The notes under the pieces are model-generated. The model saw only the letters and a list, made by a program, of their open reading frames with translations. It was not told the DNA's origin and searched no databases. A DNA stretch of 64,000 bases from Lepidostoma basale (taxonomy: Eukaryota > Arthropoda > Insecta > Trichoptera > Lepidostomatidae). The first letter of the stretch is position 1; each line of letters starts with the position of its first letter. Made by a program: the position numbers and the translations under genes. Shown here piece by piece: positions 1 through 9,500 of the stretch. The stretch is from positions 372,001-436,000 of the forward strand of contig JAHDVF020000880.1 in assembly GCA_022606425.2 (NCBI GenBank), in the 5' to 3' direction.

Positions 1-172
1 TGCATCCCTCTTTACTTCGTTCTCCTCACATCTCATCATTGCGTCGAATAAGCCATTGCTCTCCTTTTCTTACGGGTCCACAAATTCGTCCATTTTTACC
101 GTCAAAACCAGAGTCTCGCAGCCATACGCCAATACTGTTCGTATTACGATCTTATATAGTGCGATTTTGTCT
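1..172 (-). pseudogene. LINE reverse transcriptase fragment, cut by the window edge
   Basis: Read on the minus strand, this stretch encodes a line like IRTVLAYGCETLVLT, the segment just after the reverse-transcriptase fingers that many RTE/CR1-type non-LTR elements carry ('RPVLTYGSETW'). An in-frame stop follows shortly after. It is a short dead fragment and its left end is lost at the window boundary. The clade is not resolved. Confidence 0.55.
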
Positions 173-379
173 TTTTAGCCCTTTTTTCATTTTACCCGTA
201 GTAATACATAAATTTAAAGTGAATGTATCATCAACTAGCACTTAAATTGTTTCAACTCTCTTTACTTTCTGCGGTGTGCCTGCAAAATCTATCGATATAT
301 ACAAGCATATAAATAGTGTGAACTGGTAACAACCCGTGAAATATTCACGGAAATATAGATTTTCTACCCTTTAACTTGT

Positions 380-460
380 CGAAGAGTATGGACGGAAATG
401 AACGTCGACGTAAAATTTCCGTAGAGGAGTATGGACGTAAATGAACGTCGATGTAAATTT
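380..460 (+). repeat. Subterminal direct repeat at the left end of the piggyBac-like element
   Basis: Two near-identical units of about 40 bases lie in tandem just inside the left end. Both contain GAGTATGGACG followed by AAATGAACGTCGA. Subterminal repeats in piggyBac-type elements are often transposase-binding sites; that role is inference. The same GAGTATGGACG string begins the TTAA-flanked element at 37432-38497. Confidence 0.6.
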
Positions 461-814
461 TTGGGGATATTGGCTCAAATATGCATTGTAACAACATATA
501 TGGTTATTTGTATTAAGCTTTTTGACATATATAAAATATGATAAAACAGTTAGTGATTTTATCATCAACAGTATTTAACATTTTTGAAAGTCACGTGATA
601 TTGACTCGAACGAGTTTCGACCAGTTCATATATTGCAAACTGAATTTACGCGCGCTCATAATATATTACTTTTTTCGCAGTTTTTAGTAGTTTTGCTGTG
701 TTTTTATATGTTTATTATAAAGTTATTGTGATTAGAAGTGTTAAATTGTGTTTTTTTGTTAGAATAATGTTTTTTTTCGTGTTTATAATTTTGTACCTTG
801 TGTTTTTCGTAAAA

Positions 815-2485
815 ATGGATTTCACCCGAGACGATGAAATTGACTATCTTTTGATAAACAGCGATAATGAAGAAGAAAACATAGAGAGTATTGATGACTT
901 AGAAATGGTCGATGGTGAATCTTCTTCTTCTTCTTCCGATGACGATGAGGATCCAGTTCCGGTTCAACAGAGTGTTAGACGTGGGCGTGAACAAACAAGG
1001 ACATGGAGTGATACACATTTCACCCCAACATTTCACGAATTTGACGATTTCCAATCCGGCATAAAAAGCCCTATAAAATTAGATGACGATTTTGTAGAGC
1101 TGCAATTTTTTGAGTTATTTTTTAACGAAGAGATTGTGGAGACAATTGTTTCGGAGACGAACATTTATGCGACGACTGTAGCCCATAATTCATCTGCAAT
1201 GTCAAAAATGAAAAAATGGGTCGCTACTACGGCCAACGAAATACGTATTTTTCTAGCTACCATTATGCTTATGAGCCTGGTTGGCAAAAATTGTATAAAA
1301 AAGTATTGGTCAAACAATCCATTAATTGAAACACCATTTTTTAAAGTTTTATTTTCTCAAGATAGGTTTTTACTTATATTGAGAAATCTGCATTTTGCGA
1401 GTCATCCCAATGGCAATGACAGACTCTTCAAGATAAGAAAAGTTTTGGACCCCCTAAAAAAAATTATGAAAGAGGCATTTCATCCGTATCAAAATTTGTG
1501 CATCGACGAAAGCCTATTATTATGGAAAGGCAGACTTTCTTTTAAAATATATATTCCATCGAAACGGAGTAGATTCGGCATCAAAATATTTGTTTGTTGT
1601 GATGTGACAACGGGGTATGTTTTGGATTTGATCATATATACTGGTTCCACAACAGATGTTGTAATAAATTCTAGTGTAGGGATATCGGGTTCTGTGGTGT
1701 TGGCTTTGTTGAAGGACTATCTTGGATACGGACATAGCTTATATGTTGATAATTGGTACACTTCACCTGCTTTGTTTGATTACCTTCACGAAAAGAAAAC
1801 AAATGCATGCGGAACGGTGAGAAAAAATCGAAAAGAAATGCCAAAATTCGACAAGGTAAAAAAAGGTGACGTAGTCGCTTTTAATTCTGAGAACCTGATG
1901 GCTTTGAAATGGCGGGATAAGCGAGATGTTTTGATGCTGACGACTATCCATGCTAATAATATGGTGGAAACGCCAAAAATCGACCACGCAACTGGCTTGA
2001 AAAAACATAAACCGGAAGCTGTTGTTGACTACACAAGAAATATGGGGAGTGTTGATAATGTTGACAGGATTTTGGGACTCGGAGCTGTTGGTCGGAAAAC
2101 CATAAAATGGTACAAAAAAGTTTTCTTCCGACTACTGGAGATCGCAATTGTCAATGCTTTTTTTCTGCATCGTTCTGCTAAGTCTTCTACTAATTCTTTT
2201 GAAGAGTTCAAAGAGAAACTCATAGCCCAGATGGTTGAAAAATATCACACATCGCGACCATTATCATCTGGTGGTAGACGAGCAAACGATAACCCCATAC
2301 GACTAACCGAAAGACATTTTCCTCAACCAGTGCCACCCACAGAGTCCAAAGGAAGTAAAGCCCAACGACGCTGTTTTGTTTGCCAGCACACCTCAAAAAG
2401 ACCACCACAAAGAAAAGAAACTCGTTTTATGTGTCGCGAGTGTGACGTTGCGTTGTGTGTGCACCCGTGTTTCTTGGATTACTAA
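815..2485 (+). CDS. piggyBac-like transposase (DDD/D), intact ORF
   Basis: This would catalyse cut-and-paste movement of the surrounding element at TTAA sites. The frame is open from 698, but I chose the Met at 815: the 39 codons before it are a hydrophobic, AT-rich leader unlike the family, while the protein from 815 starts with an acidic segment as usual. This gives 556 residues against about 590 for classical piggyBac. Candidate catalytic acids are D231 (in CIDESLLLW), D312 (in LYVDNWYTSP) and D414 with D417 (in GSVDNVDR). Their spacing of 81, 102 and 3 is close to the classical D268/D346/D447/D450. The C-terminus is a cysteine-rich RING/PHD-like domain with C520, C523, C540, C543, C548, H550 and C552, used for end binding and nuclear targeting. 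An N-terminal acidic/serine run (residues 30-48) is also visible. There are no stops or frameshifts, so a recent or active copy is plausible. Confidence 0.9.
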   Translation: MDFTRDDEIDYLLINSDNEEENIESIDDLEMVDGESSSSSSDDDEDPVPVQQSVRRGREQTRTWSDTHFTPTFHEFDDFQSGIKSPIKLDDDFVELQFFELFFNEEIVETIVSETNIYATTVAHNSSAMSKMKKWVATTANEIRIFLATIMLMSLVGKNCIKKYWSNNPLIETPFFKVLFSQDRFLLILRNLHFASHPNGNDRLFKIRKVLDPLKKIMKEAFHPYQNLCIDESLLLWKGRLSFKIYIPSKRSRFGIKIFVCCDVTTGYVLDLIIYTGSTTDVVINSSVGISGSVVLALLKDYLGYGHSLYVDNWYTSPALFDYLHEKKTNACGTVRKNRKEMPKFDKVKKGDVVAFNSENLMALKWRDKRDVLMLTTIHANNMVETPKIDHATGLKKHKPEAVVDYTRNMGSVDNVDRILGLGAVGRKTIKWYKKVFFRLLEIAIVNAFFLHRSAKSSTNSFEEFKEKLIAQMVEKYHTSRPLSSGGRRANDNPIRLTERHFPQPVPPTESKGSKAQRRCFVCQHTSKRPPQRKETRFMCRECDVALCVHPCFLDY

Positions 2486-2792
2486 TTTTATGACATTTGA
2501 ATTAGTTTTAATTTATAAAAAAAGATGAAAACAACAGTGTAACGTAATTTTTAAATAAATATTTTGAGTTTTTTTTGTGACTGTACATGTTTTGTGACCC
2601 CTGGAATACACAATCGGTTTTTTTACAATAAAACCTAAAGTTGGTGAGTTTTATTTTTTTTATTATTTTTACATAATTTCTATTTTTATAATACATTGAA
2701 TTCGCGAAAAAAAACTATATAATTTTCATGTAAAAAGAACTCACTCCCCATAGAAAGTCGGACATCAATTTTTGTACTCCCGGAAAGGTTAA

Positions 2793-3500
2793 ACTTGGTT
2801 CATTTTACAATCGTACCTAATTAGTAATAAGTTTTAACTTCTAATTAAAAAAAAAAATTTCGCACACGTTAAAATTTTTACAATTAACAATACCAAATTG
2901 TTTTCCTTTTGTTTTCTACACAACTGTCATACGACAATAATCAGAACTAAATTCACAATAATCCAGAACACTTTCGGGCATGCGCATCGAGTGCATTTCG
3001 AATTACTTTCGGAGAGAATCGAAGTATTCCTCTCTCGCTCTCTTGTATTAAAAATATTATCGTACTCTTTCTTGATGGCATTCTAGTTTTAGTCTATTTA
3101 TATTATGCTGGGCTTGAATAAACACGTGAATCATGCAATGCGTCGCAGAACTATTTTTTTATTCGGTTATCAACATTTTTGCTATATGTATCATTTAATT
3201 AGTGTACAGAGGGTGATGGTGTGGATTCGAGACGGTACAGGAGAAGCGCACGAAATGGTAGCTTGAAAAGTTGGTGGCGGTGGTACCGCGGCCTGCACGT
3301 CTCGACATTGATATCATTCCCCGCGGTTGTGACGTCACTTGCAGTATCGACCCGGGAGCCGGGTGTTCTCTGGGCAGGTTGAGTTGGACCGGGAATCTTC
3401 GCGGATTAATCAAAATCAAATCACTTTGAATTCGTGATTCTTTATTACTGCAATTGTTTTTTGTTTTTTTTTTTACATTAATATAATGTATAATCAAATA
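2793..3500. other. Unassigned intergenic/intronic sequence
   Basis: No gene or clear repeat was recognised. Positions 3200-3420 are distinctly GC-richer than the flanks, with CCGCGG and CCCGGG sites, but carry no recognisable coding segment. Confidence 0.4.
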
Positions 3501-3501
3501 G

Positions 3502-4040
3502 TCTCTTAACTAACCATCACGCCGTCTCCCCGAAGGGGTAGGCAGAAAGAATGGACTGCCACACTTTTCTTTCCTGACATATTTCTCTCGCTTCCTCAAC
3601 ATTCATACATCGTGTCATGCACGCGCGTCGATTTCTCTGACTCCTCACATGGTCGACATTCAATATTTGATTTATTAGATCGTGCCACGTTTTTCTCGGT
3701 CTTCCTCTATTTCTGGTTCCATTTACATCATTAACATATACTTTTTTTACCGTTCTTTTTTCATTCATTCTTTCCATAAAAAGTCTCTTTCTATCCTGAA
3801 ATACCTCTCTAGCTTCCTCTACATTCATACAGCGAGTCATACACGCACGTTGATTCTTCCGGCTTCTGACATGACCAACCTTTAAAATTTGATTAATTTG
3901 GTCATGCCATGTTTTCCTCGGTCTACCTCGACTCCGTACTCCATTTACATCGTTAACGTATACTTTTTTAACCATTCTTTCTTCACCCATGCGTTCCATA
4001 TGTCAGAACCAATGCAGCGATCCTTTCATAATTTTGTTCA
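3502..4040 (-). mobile_element. LINE-A 3' fragment with an in-frame duplicated C-terminal segment
   Basis: On the minus strand this encodes the C-terminal tail of a non-LTR reverse-transcriptase polyprotein. Key strings are [33 protein letters not shown] and [14 protein letters not shown], ending YPFGETA. The element end is the TTAG-type tail at 3502-3515. The roughly 66-residue segment occurs twice in one open frame (3517-3999); the two copies differ (GVRSRG versus GTRNRG) and join at VFQDRKRLFMERM. That looks like a recombinant of two LINE-A subfamilies. Confidence 0.75.
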
Positions 4041-4136
4041 TAATAAAATATCAATTACTAATAAGTAATATACGAAGAAATATTATAATTTTCACGTTTT
4101 TTTTCATTTAAAAAATGTACATATATATCGTCGGTT

Positions 4137-4319
4137 CAAAGGTAAAACTCATTATGTGACATTAAATTTTTTTTTTGCAATTTATTTATTTATTATAGAA
4201 TAACAGTTATTCTTAAATAAAAACACTTGGTGATTATTTTCTGACGTAGAATTCACAAGTCTGATACATAACTGCAAAAAAAAAAGTCACTTAATGAGTT
4301 TTACCTTTGAACCGACGAT
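4137..4319. mobile_element. Short inverted-repeat MITE (183 bp)
   Basis: The two ends are near-perfect inverted repeats of about 34 bases starting ATCGTCGGTTCAAAGGTAA. The interior is AT-rich and non-coding. The flanks are AT-rich and I could not fix a target duplication, so the superfamily is unassigned. Confidence 0.75.
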
Positions 4320-4511
4320 GTGTTTTAAAACTCCCCTAATTTTTTTTTTAAGAAAACTTGAAGTAAAATTTGTGTAAAAAAAGTCTGCATTCAAACCAAA
4401 CTGTTTATCCTGTTATTATTTATTATATGGAAATACAAAGTAAATATTTTTTTAATGAATAATAGTTTTGGCCGAAAGACTTTGATACTTCAACATTATT
4501 AACTGTTCAAA

Positions 4512-4960
4512 TTTATAACACTGTTATGATACCACAAATATATGCGATAGAAATTAGATCTCTTAGACAAATGTGTGAGTACTCTGTGTATGATAGAGTG
4601 TCGAATGAAAATATAAGTGATTGCGGTGCGAATGATGGTGTTATGAACAAAAGAATGAAAGGATCATTAAGATGGTTTGGACACATGGAAATAATGAATG
4701 AAGAAAAATGGTAAAAAAAGTATACGTTAACGATGTAAATAGGACTAGAAATAGAGGAAGACCGAGGAAAACGTGGCACGATCAAATAAATCAAATTTTG
4801 AATGTCGTCGGCCACTTGAGAAGTCAGAGTATTCGACGTGCGTGCATGAAACGATGTATGAATGTGGAGGAGTTAGAGAGGTATGTCAGAACAGAACGGT
4901 ATGGCGGTCCATCCTCTCTGCCTACCCCTCCGGCGAAACGACGTGATGATTAGTAAGTTT
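4512..4960 (+). mobile_element. LINE-A 3' fragment
   Basis: It encodes [19 protein letters not shown], then [15 protein letters not shown], followed after a frameshift near 4705 by [19 protein letters not shown] and the [17 protein letters not shown] segment. It ends at a degenerate GATGATTAGTAAG tail. It is 5'-truncated and inactive. Confidence 0.75.
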
Positions 4961-4972
4961 GATATACTATAG

Positions 4973-5000
4973 TATGGGAATGACATATGTCATTCCCATA
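4973..5000. repeat. Perfect 28-base palindrome (FB1 remnant)
   Basis: The arm TATGGGAATGACAT is followed directly by its reverse complement. The same arm occurs in the larger FB1 palindromes (for example near 12940, 46640 and 52590), so this is probably an FB1 element that has lost its central hairpin. Confidence 0.7.
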
Positions 5001-5034
5001 AAACATAATAAAACTATTAAATGTTTAAATTTGA

Positions 5035-5235
5035 AACACTGTATCAACATTCATTTGTGAATTTGTCGAGACAGCTGTTTCGCCAACCTATGTTGGCATC
5101 ATCATGTGTTACAAGCAACTTATTGTTGTTGTTAAAGCTTTTTGCAACACCCGACGATGCCAAAATAGGTTGGCGAAACAGCTGTCGCGACAAACTCGCA
5201 AATAAATATTGATATGTAATAAGAGTGTTTCAAAT
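5035..5235. repeat. FB2 palindromic element with two opposed hammerhead-like arms
   Basis: The plus-strand arm reads CAC, CCGACGA, a hairpin with GCCAA/TTGGC arms, GAAA, CAGCTG, TC (about 5144-5195). The minus-strand arm mirrors it (about 5060-5115) with core ATGATGA. Both follow the layout of a type I hammerhead ribozyme, but each has a core substitution (U4 to C, and C3 to A), so neither should cleave. Confidence 0.6.
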
Positions 5236-5274
5236 TTAAACATTTATAATTTTGAGTATCGTACCGTTTCGGCC

Positions 5275-5440
5275 CAAACAATGTTGTTGTAGTGTAATTG
5301 ACATAGTCCCTTTGGTCTGGTGTAGAATTTACGTGACAATAAAATGGCGATAGTTACCTATCACATCTCATGAGAATCAATATCATAGCTTATAACCTTT
5401 ACATCGATTTGGCTCGCACTGTAATGATGTAAAGAGCGAT
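5275..5440 (+). mobile_element. SINE-B copy, 5'-truncated, tail variant 2
   Basis: It shares the body string TGGTGTAGAAT..ACGTGACAATAAAATGGCGATAG..CATGAGAATCAATAT with the other SINE-B copies and lacks the tRNA-like head. It ends with ATTTGGCTCGCACTGTAATG and ATGTAAAGAGC, the second of the two 3' tails seen for this family. Confidence 0.65.
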
Positions 5441-5574
5441 TCATCAAAATAATTACTTAAAATAATAATACTTCCAGGAAAGACGTTTTCATTCGTGTTA
5501 ATTAAATATATAAATGACGACTGCTCCTGACGTACTCGATCAAAATTTATATTTATATCAGGATAGGATAATTT

Positions 5575-6262
5575 TAACTAACTAACTAACTAACCATCAC
5601 GCCATCTCTTCGAAGGGGTAGGCAGAAATAATGGATTGCCACACTTTAACCGATGTGGCACTCAATCCTTCTCTTTTGGGCCCACGGGAGACGCGGTGTG
5701 ATCAAATTAAATCAAATCAAATCAGTTTAAAAACTCAAAAGACATAACAAACAGTAAAATTTCTATTGAGTAAAAGTAAAAGGCATCTATTGAGTACAGG
5801 TAAAATATTATAAAAATACAACATTGTACCAGGAACGCATTAGAGATGGGTCGACATTAGGAAGACAAGATACTTTCTTAAGTCAAGAGTATTTGTCTCC
5901 TGAACGGACCTTCACTAATATGGAAGACGTCGATCTCCAAGGAGACAGCGTTCAGCAGACTTATTGCTCTTCCCACCGGTGTCACCAGAGGCAGATTGGT
6001 TCTGGTGGCCGGTAGGTAAAACAATCTGTGCTGTCGGAAAAATCTATCGGGAACAAAAAGACCAACACCCTCTAGCACGGTCGAGTGCTCGAAATATCCC
6101 CTGATTAATTTAAAGTAATGGGTAATGAGATTCCCATCTCTTCAAAGCGGTAATGAATTGGTTCCGAGCATTCCTAAAAGAAATGCCGTGGTATAGAGCC
6201 ACGGATAACTACCATGGGTTGCGGACCTCATCGCCACCAATAGACATCTCCCGTTCAATAGG
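5575..6262 (-). mobile_element. SINE-A copy split by a LINE-B insertion
   Basis: SINE-A sequence runs from the TTAG-type tail at about 5575 to 5700. It stops within GGTGTGAT and resumes at about 6218 with GGGTTGCGGACCTCATCG to 6262. The 5701-6217 segment is LINE-B. The simplest reading is a LINE-B insertion into a pre-existing SINE-A. Confidence 0.6.
5701..6217 (-). mobile_element. LINE-B 3' fragment
   Basis: On the minus strand the C-terminal ORF reads [20 protein letters not shown], then [28 protein letters not shown] and FRRQILL. This is the C-terminal end of a reverse-transcriptase ORF, seen in all LINE-B copies here. The 3' end carries TTTGA-type repeats (CAAATCAAATCAAATCAG on the plus strand). 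The 5' part is lost. Confidence 0.7.
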
Positions 6263-6413
6263 ATAATTTTATTTATTTGATTTCTACTGTTAACTTGCCA
6301 TAACTGTACATCACGAATTTTTATTTCATTGGCTGCCAAGCATCAGTTGGCAATTCTTCGAGATAGATTTACGAACAATTTTTTTTAATATATGTATTAT
6401 ATTTTTATTGCAG

Positions 6414-6521
6414 TGGCCCAGTCAGAGGACTCCCCCGTGGCCATGAAGCTGAAAAAGATGTGGCTGAAGACCCCCGTCGGAGAGGAGCAAGCAGCGCAAG
6501 CCGTCCTAGACCCCGCCATAG
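6414..6521 (+). CDS. MTA: MTA exon (BAH region), 108 bp
   Basis: It is flanked by TTATTGCAG and GTAAGG and reads [19 protein letters not shown] followed by [13 protein letters not shown]. It ends in phase 1, and the exon at 32360 starts in the matching phase, giving an Ala codon at the junction and the sequence DPAI-A-AMEEEQ. Assignment to MTA rests on phase, strand and my recollection that insect MTA has such an insert in its BAH domain; human MTA1 does not show it clearly. The alternative is an exon of an unknown gene. This exon is symmetric (phase 1 at both ends), so it could be skipped without a frameshift. Confidence 0.7.
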
Positions 6522-9500
6522 GTAAGGCTCCAACCCTTTTTACTCATTTTCGCAGTTCTTATGGCATTTCTGATCGTGTATTGGTGGTAATCTTGGTATC
6601 GTATTTTCGGTCACTACTTATGCCGAATAATTTTATTGTTTGACATACCGCCCTTGAGGTGAGTTACTCGCGAAAACAACGCTATACAAATTGGCCTAAT
6701 ATTATTATATAAATAATGATAAAAGTTTTCTTATATTATAAAAAAAAATATTAATGAAATAATATGTATGAAAAAAACGATAGTTTTCAAGGAGTTTTAT
6801 TATAATATTTATTCGACCTTCTAAGGCATTATCAAATGTGTAATATTTGATAATGCATTAGAAGGGCGAAACATGTCGTACATAAATATTATAATAAAAC
6901 TTGAAAACTATCGTTTTTTTAAATACATATTAATAATTTAATATGGAGTCATGATTGTTCAAGAAACAATAAATAAATAAAAATATTTTGACAGAAATAC
7001 TGTGATATTTTAACATCTCATTAATATACTGTAAATTAAAATAATATAAATTAAGTAATAAAATACCCTAAATTAATTATCCCGATATTTAAATTAGGTT
7101 AATTGCTGTTTCACCAACCGATTGTCGCATCTTCATATGTAACAAAATACTAAACTTGTAAAAATAACTGACTAACTAACACCATCACGCCGTCTCTCCG
7201 AAGGGGTAGGTAGAAATAATGGACTGCCACACTTTAACCGATGCGACACTCCATCCTTCTCTTTTTACCTCCGCGTTAAACGAGGTTTGATGGGTTGCGA
7301 ACCTCATCTCCACCAATAGGCATCTTCAAAAAATATTTTATTTATAAGGATACATAGCATTATTTATTTAACATGTTACCATTGTGGCACATTACAAGAG
7401 TTGTTTTTTTATTATTAAAACGCTGATTTGTTTCCTAAGGCGCGAAACCGGTTGGCTCTTAAATAAACAAATCTGTGGTATAACACAAAATTATTGTCAT
7501 TTTTTAAACAGCGTGTCGTTTAAATGTCAGTATTTTAATAAATTTTAAACAATTCTGGCCAGAGCTATGACTGCCCTACCTAAGGTCCGGGTTCGATTCT
7601 CAGCGATGGCAGTGTGATTGGCACACTGTCTTTGGTCTGGTGTAGAATTCACGTGACAAATAAAATGGTGATAGATTAGCATGTGACATGTATCACATGT
7701 CATGAGAATCAAAAGTTGTTTACAGTAATTGGATTCAAATTACTTGTTGTATACCAATGTGGAAAACAACTGGAAACTACAACATTAAAGGCCCAAGTGG
7801 CATCCCAAGAACCAGCAAAATAGGTTACACTTTGCTGCAAACAAGTAGTCCCTTGGAGTGAAACAAGCGAGGCGAAGCTGTATTATTAATATAAAGAATA
7901 ATAATTTATTATTGATTGTTTATTCAATTGACACCTGCATTTTATACGAAGTAGTGCTTATTTTGGATTTAAATGTTTAAATATTAAAATCCACTCGTTA
8001 AAACAATGGATAAGTTTAAATTTGGATATTTATTGGATTACTATTATACAGATCTATTAGACGAATGTGTATAAATACTCTGTGTATGATAGAGTGTCGA
8101 ATGAAAATATAAGAAGTGAATGCGGTGCGAATGATGGTGTTATGAAAAAAATAATGAAAGGATTATTAAGATGGTTTGGACATATGGAAAGAATGAATGA
8201 AGAAAAAATGGAAAAAAATATATGTTAACGATGTAAATGGAACCAGAAATAGAGGAAGACCAAGGAAAACGTGGCACGATCAAATAAATCAAATATTGAA
8301 TGTCGGCCATGTGTGAAGTCAGAAAAGTCGACGCGCGTGCGTGACACGATGTTTGAATGTTGAGGAAGCGAGAGAAATATGTCAGGAAAGAAAAGTGTGG
8401 CAGTCCATTCTTTCTGCCTAGCCCTTCGGGGAGACGGCGTGGTAGTTAGTTAGTTAGTTACTATTATACATTTGAAAAAAGCTCATAATTTTATTCTTTA
8501 ATTCGTTATTTGAATTTAGTGTAGTGTTTATTAATTAGGAATGGCCTACCCATTGCCATAAACTCGTTGACACATTATCCAATGACACAATCTGATCAGA
8601 ATAATCATTACTGCTATCGCCGATTGCAGTGGTTTTCACACTGTGAGGTCGTCCCACCATCGAGGGTGTTTAAACATTTTTTAAATTTTACCATTCGAAT
8701 TTAAATATTGGAGCGTTTGTAACTAACTAACCATCACACCAATTATTTATTTTGTACAGTTGTATTCATATCGTTTTTATAAATTATACGAGTATTTGTG
8801 CAGATATGGATATTTAAACATTTTGAAATTGTATCCATTGAATACTAAGGTAATATATTATTATATTTAGTAGCTTAAAAAATAACATCTTTTTCTTCTT
8901 TTTATTATATGGAAAAAAACAATTTCGATAAAACGCTAAAATAATTTTGCAATATAAGGTGCCTTTTATGATATAGGTCGATTGTTTTAATATATTATAT
9001 TTTGAGTGGTATAAATCATATAATCAATTAAAAAAATATATAATATTAACTCATTATCTGCGGGAAGGGTATTAATACCCATTTACTGGACTCGCGGCGG
9101 CCTAAGGGTAGGGGGGGGGGGGACTGGTTATTGTAAAGTATATTTTTACACAACTTTAATGACGGATTTTAAACTTATTTTTAAGCAAACATAAATTGAA
9201 ATACATTTATAATATTACGCGCAAATCTACCTACAGACAAAATGTTAAAATATTAATACGAATTAAAATATACTCGGTTTTCCAGAAGTTTGATAATGCC
9301 TTTGCAAGGCGAAACATGTTATTCCTATAAAACTTAAAAAACAAATTTTCATTCGTATTAATTATAAAATTGTGCATTATTTTAAACTTATGATAATAAA
9401 AAAAAAACATTTTGGAAATAGATGTTTTGTCAAAAAAATATGGTATGACCAAATTTATCAATTACTACAGTAAAAGTTGGCAACATTCGAAGTCGAAAAA

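Larger units (their letters stand above)
375..2788 (+). mobile_element. piggyBac-like DNA transposon, apparently complete
   Basis: The element is bounded by TTAA at 371-374 and again at 2789-2792, the target duplication used by piggyBac elements. Its length of about 2.41 kb is typical. The ends are imperfect inverted repeats: the right end read inward is CCTTTCCGGGAGTAC, then a stretch with GATGTCCGAC; the left end reads CTTGTCGAAGAGTATGG, then AACGTCGAC. One long uninterrupted transposase gene fills the middle, followed by poly(A) signals (AATAAA at 2554-2559). The left terminal repeat departs from the usual CCC start, so the exact boundary is less sure than the transposase. Confidence 0.8.

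Noticed and set aside
698..814. Met at 698 as the transposase start
   Set aside because: The resulting 39-residue leader is hydrophobic and AT-driven; the Met at 815 starts the family-like acidic N-terminus.
3195..3497. Minus-strand open frame as a gene
   Set aside because: Overlaps a GC-rich patch and a LINE-A tail; no family recognised and low-complexity ends.
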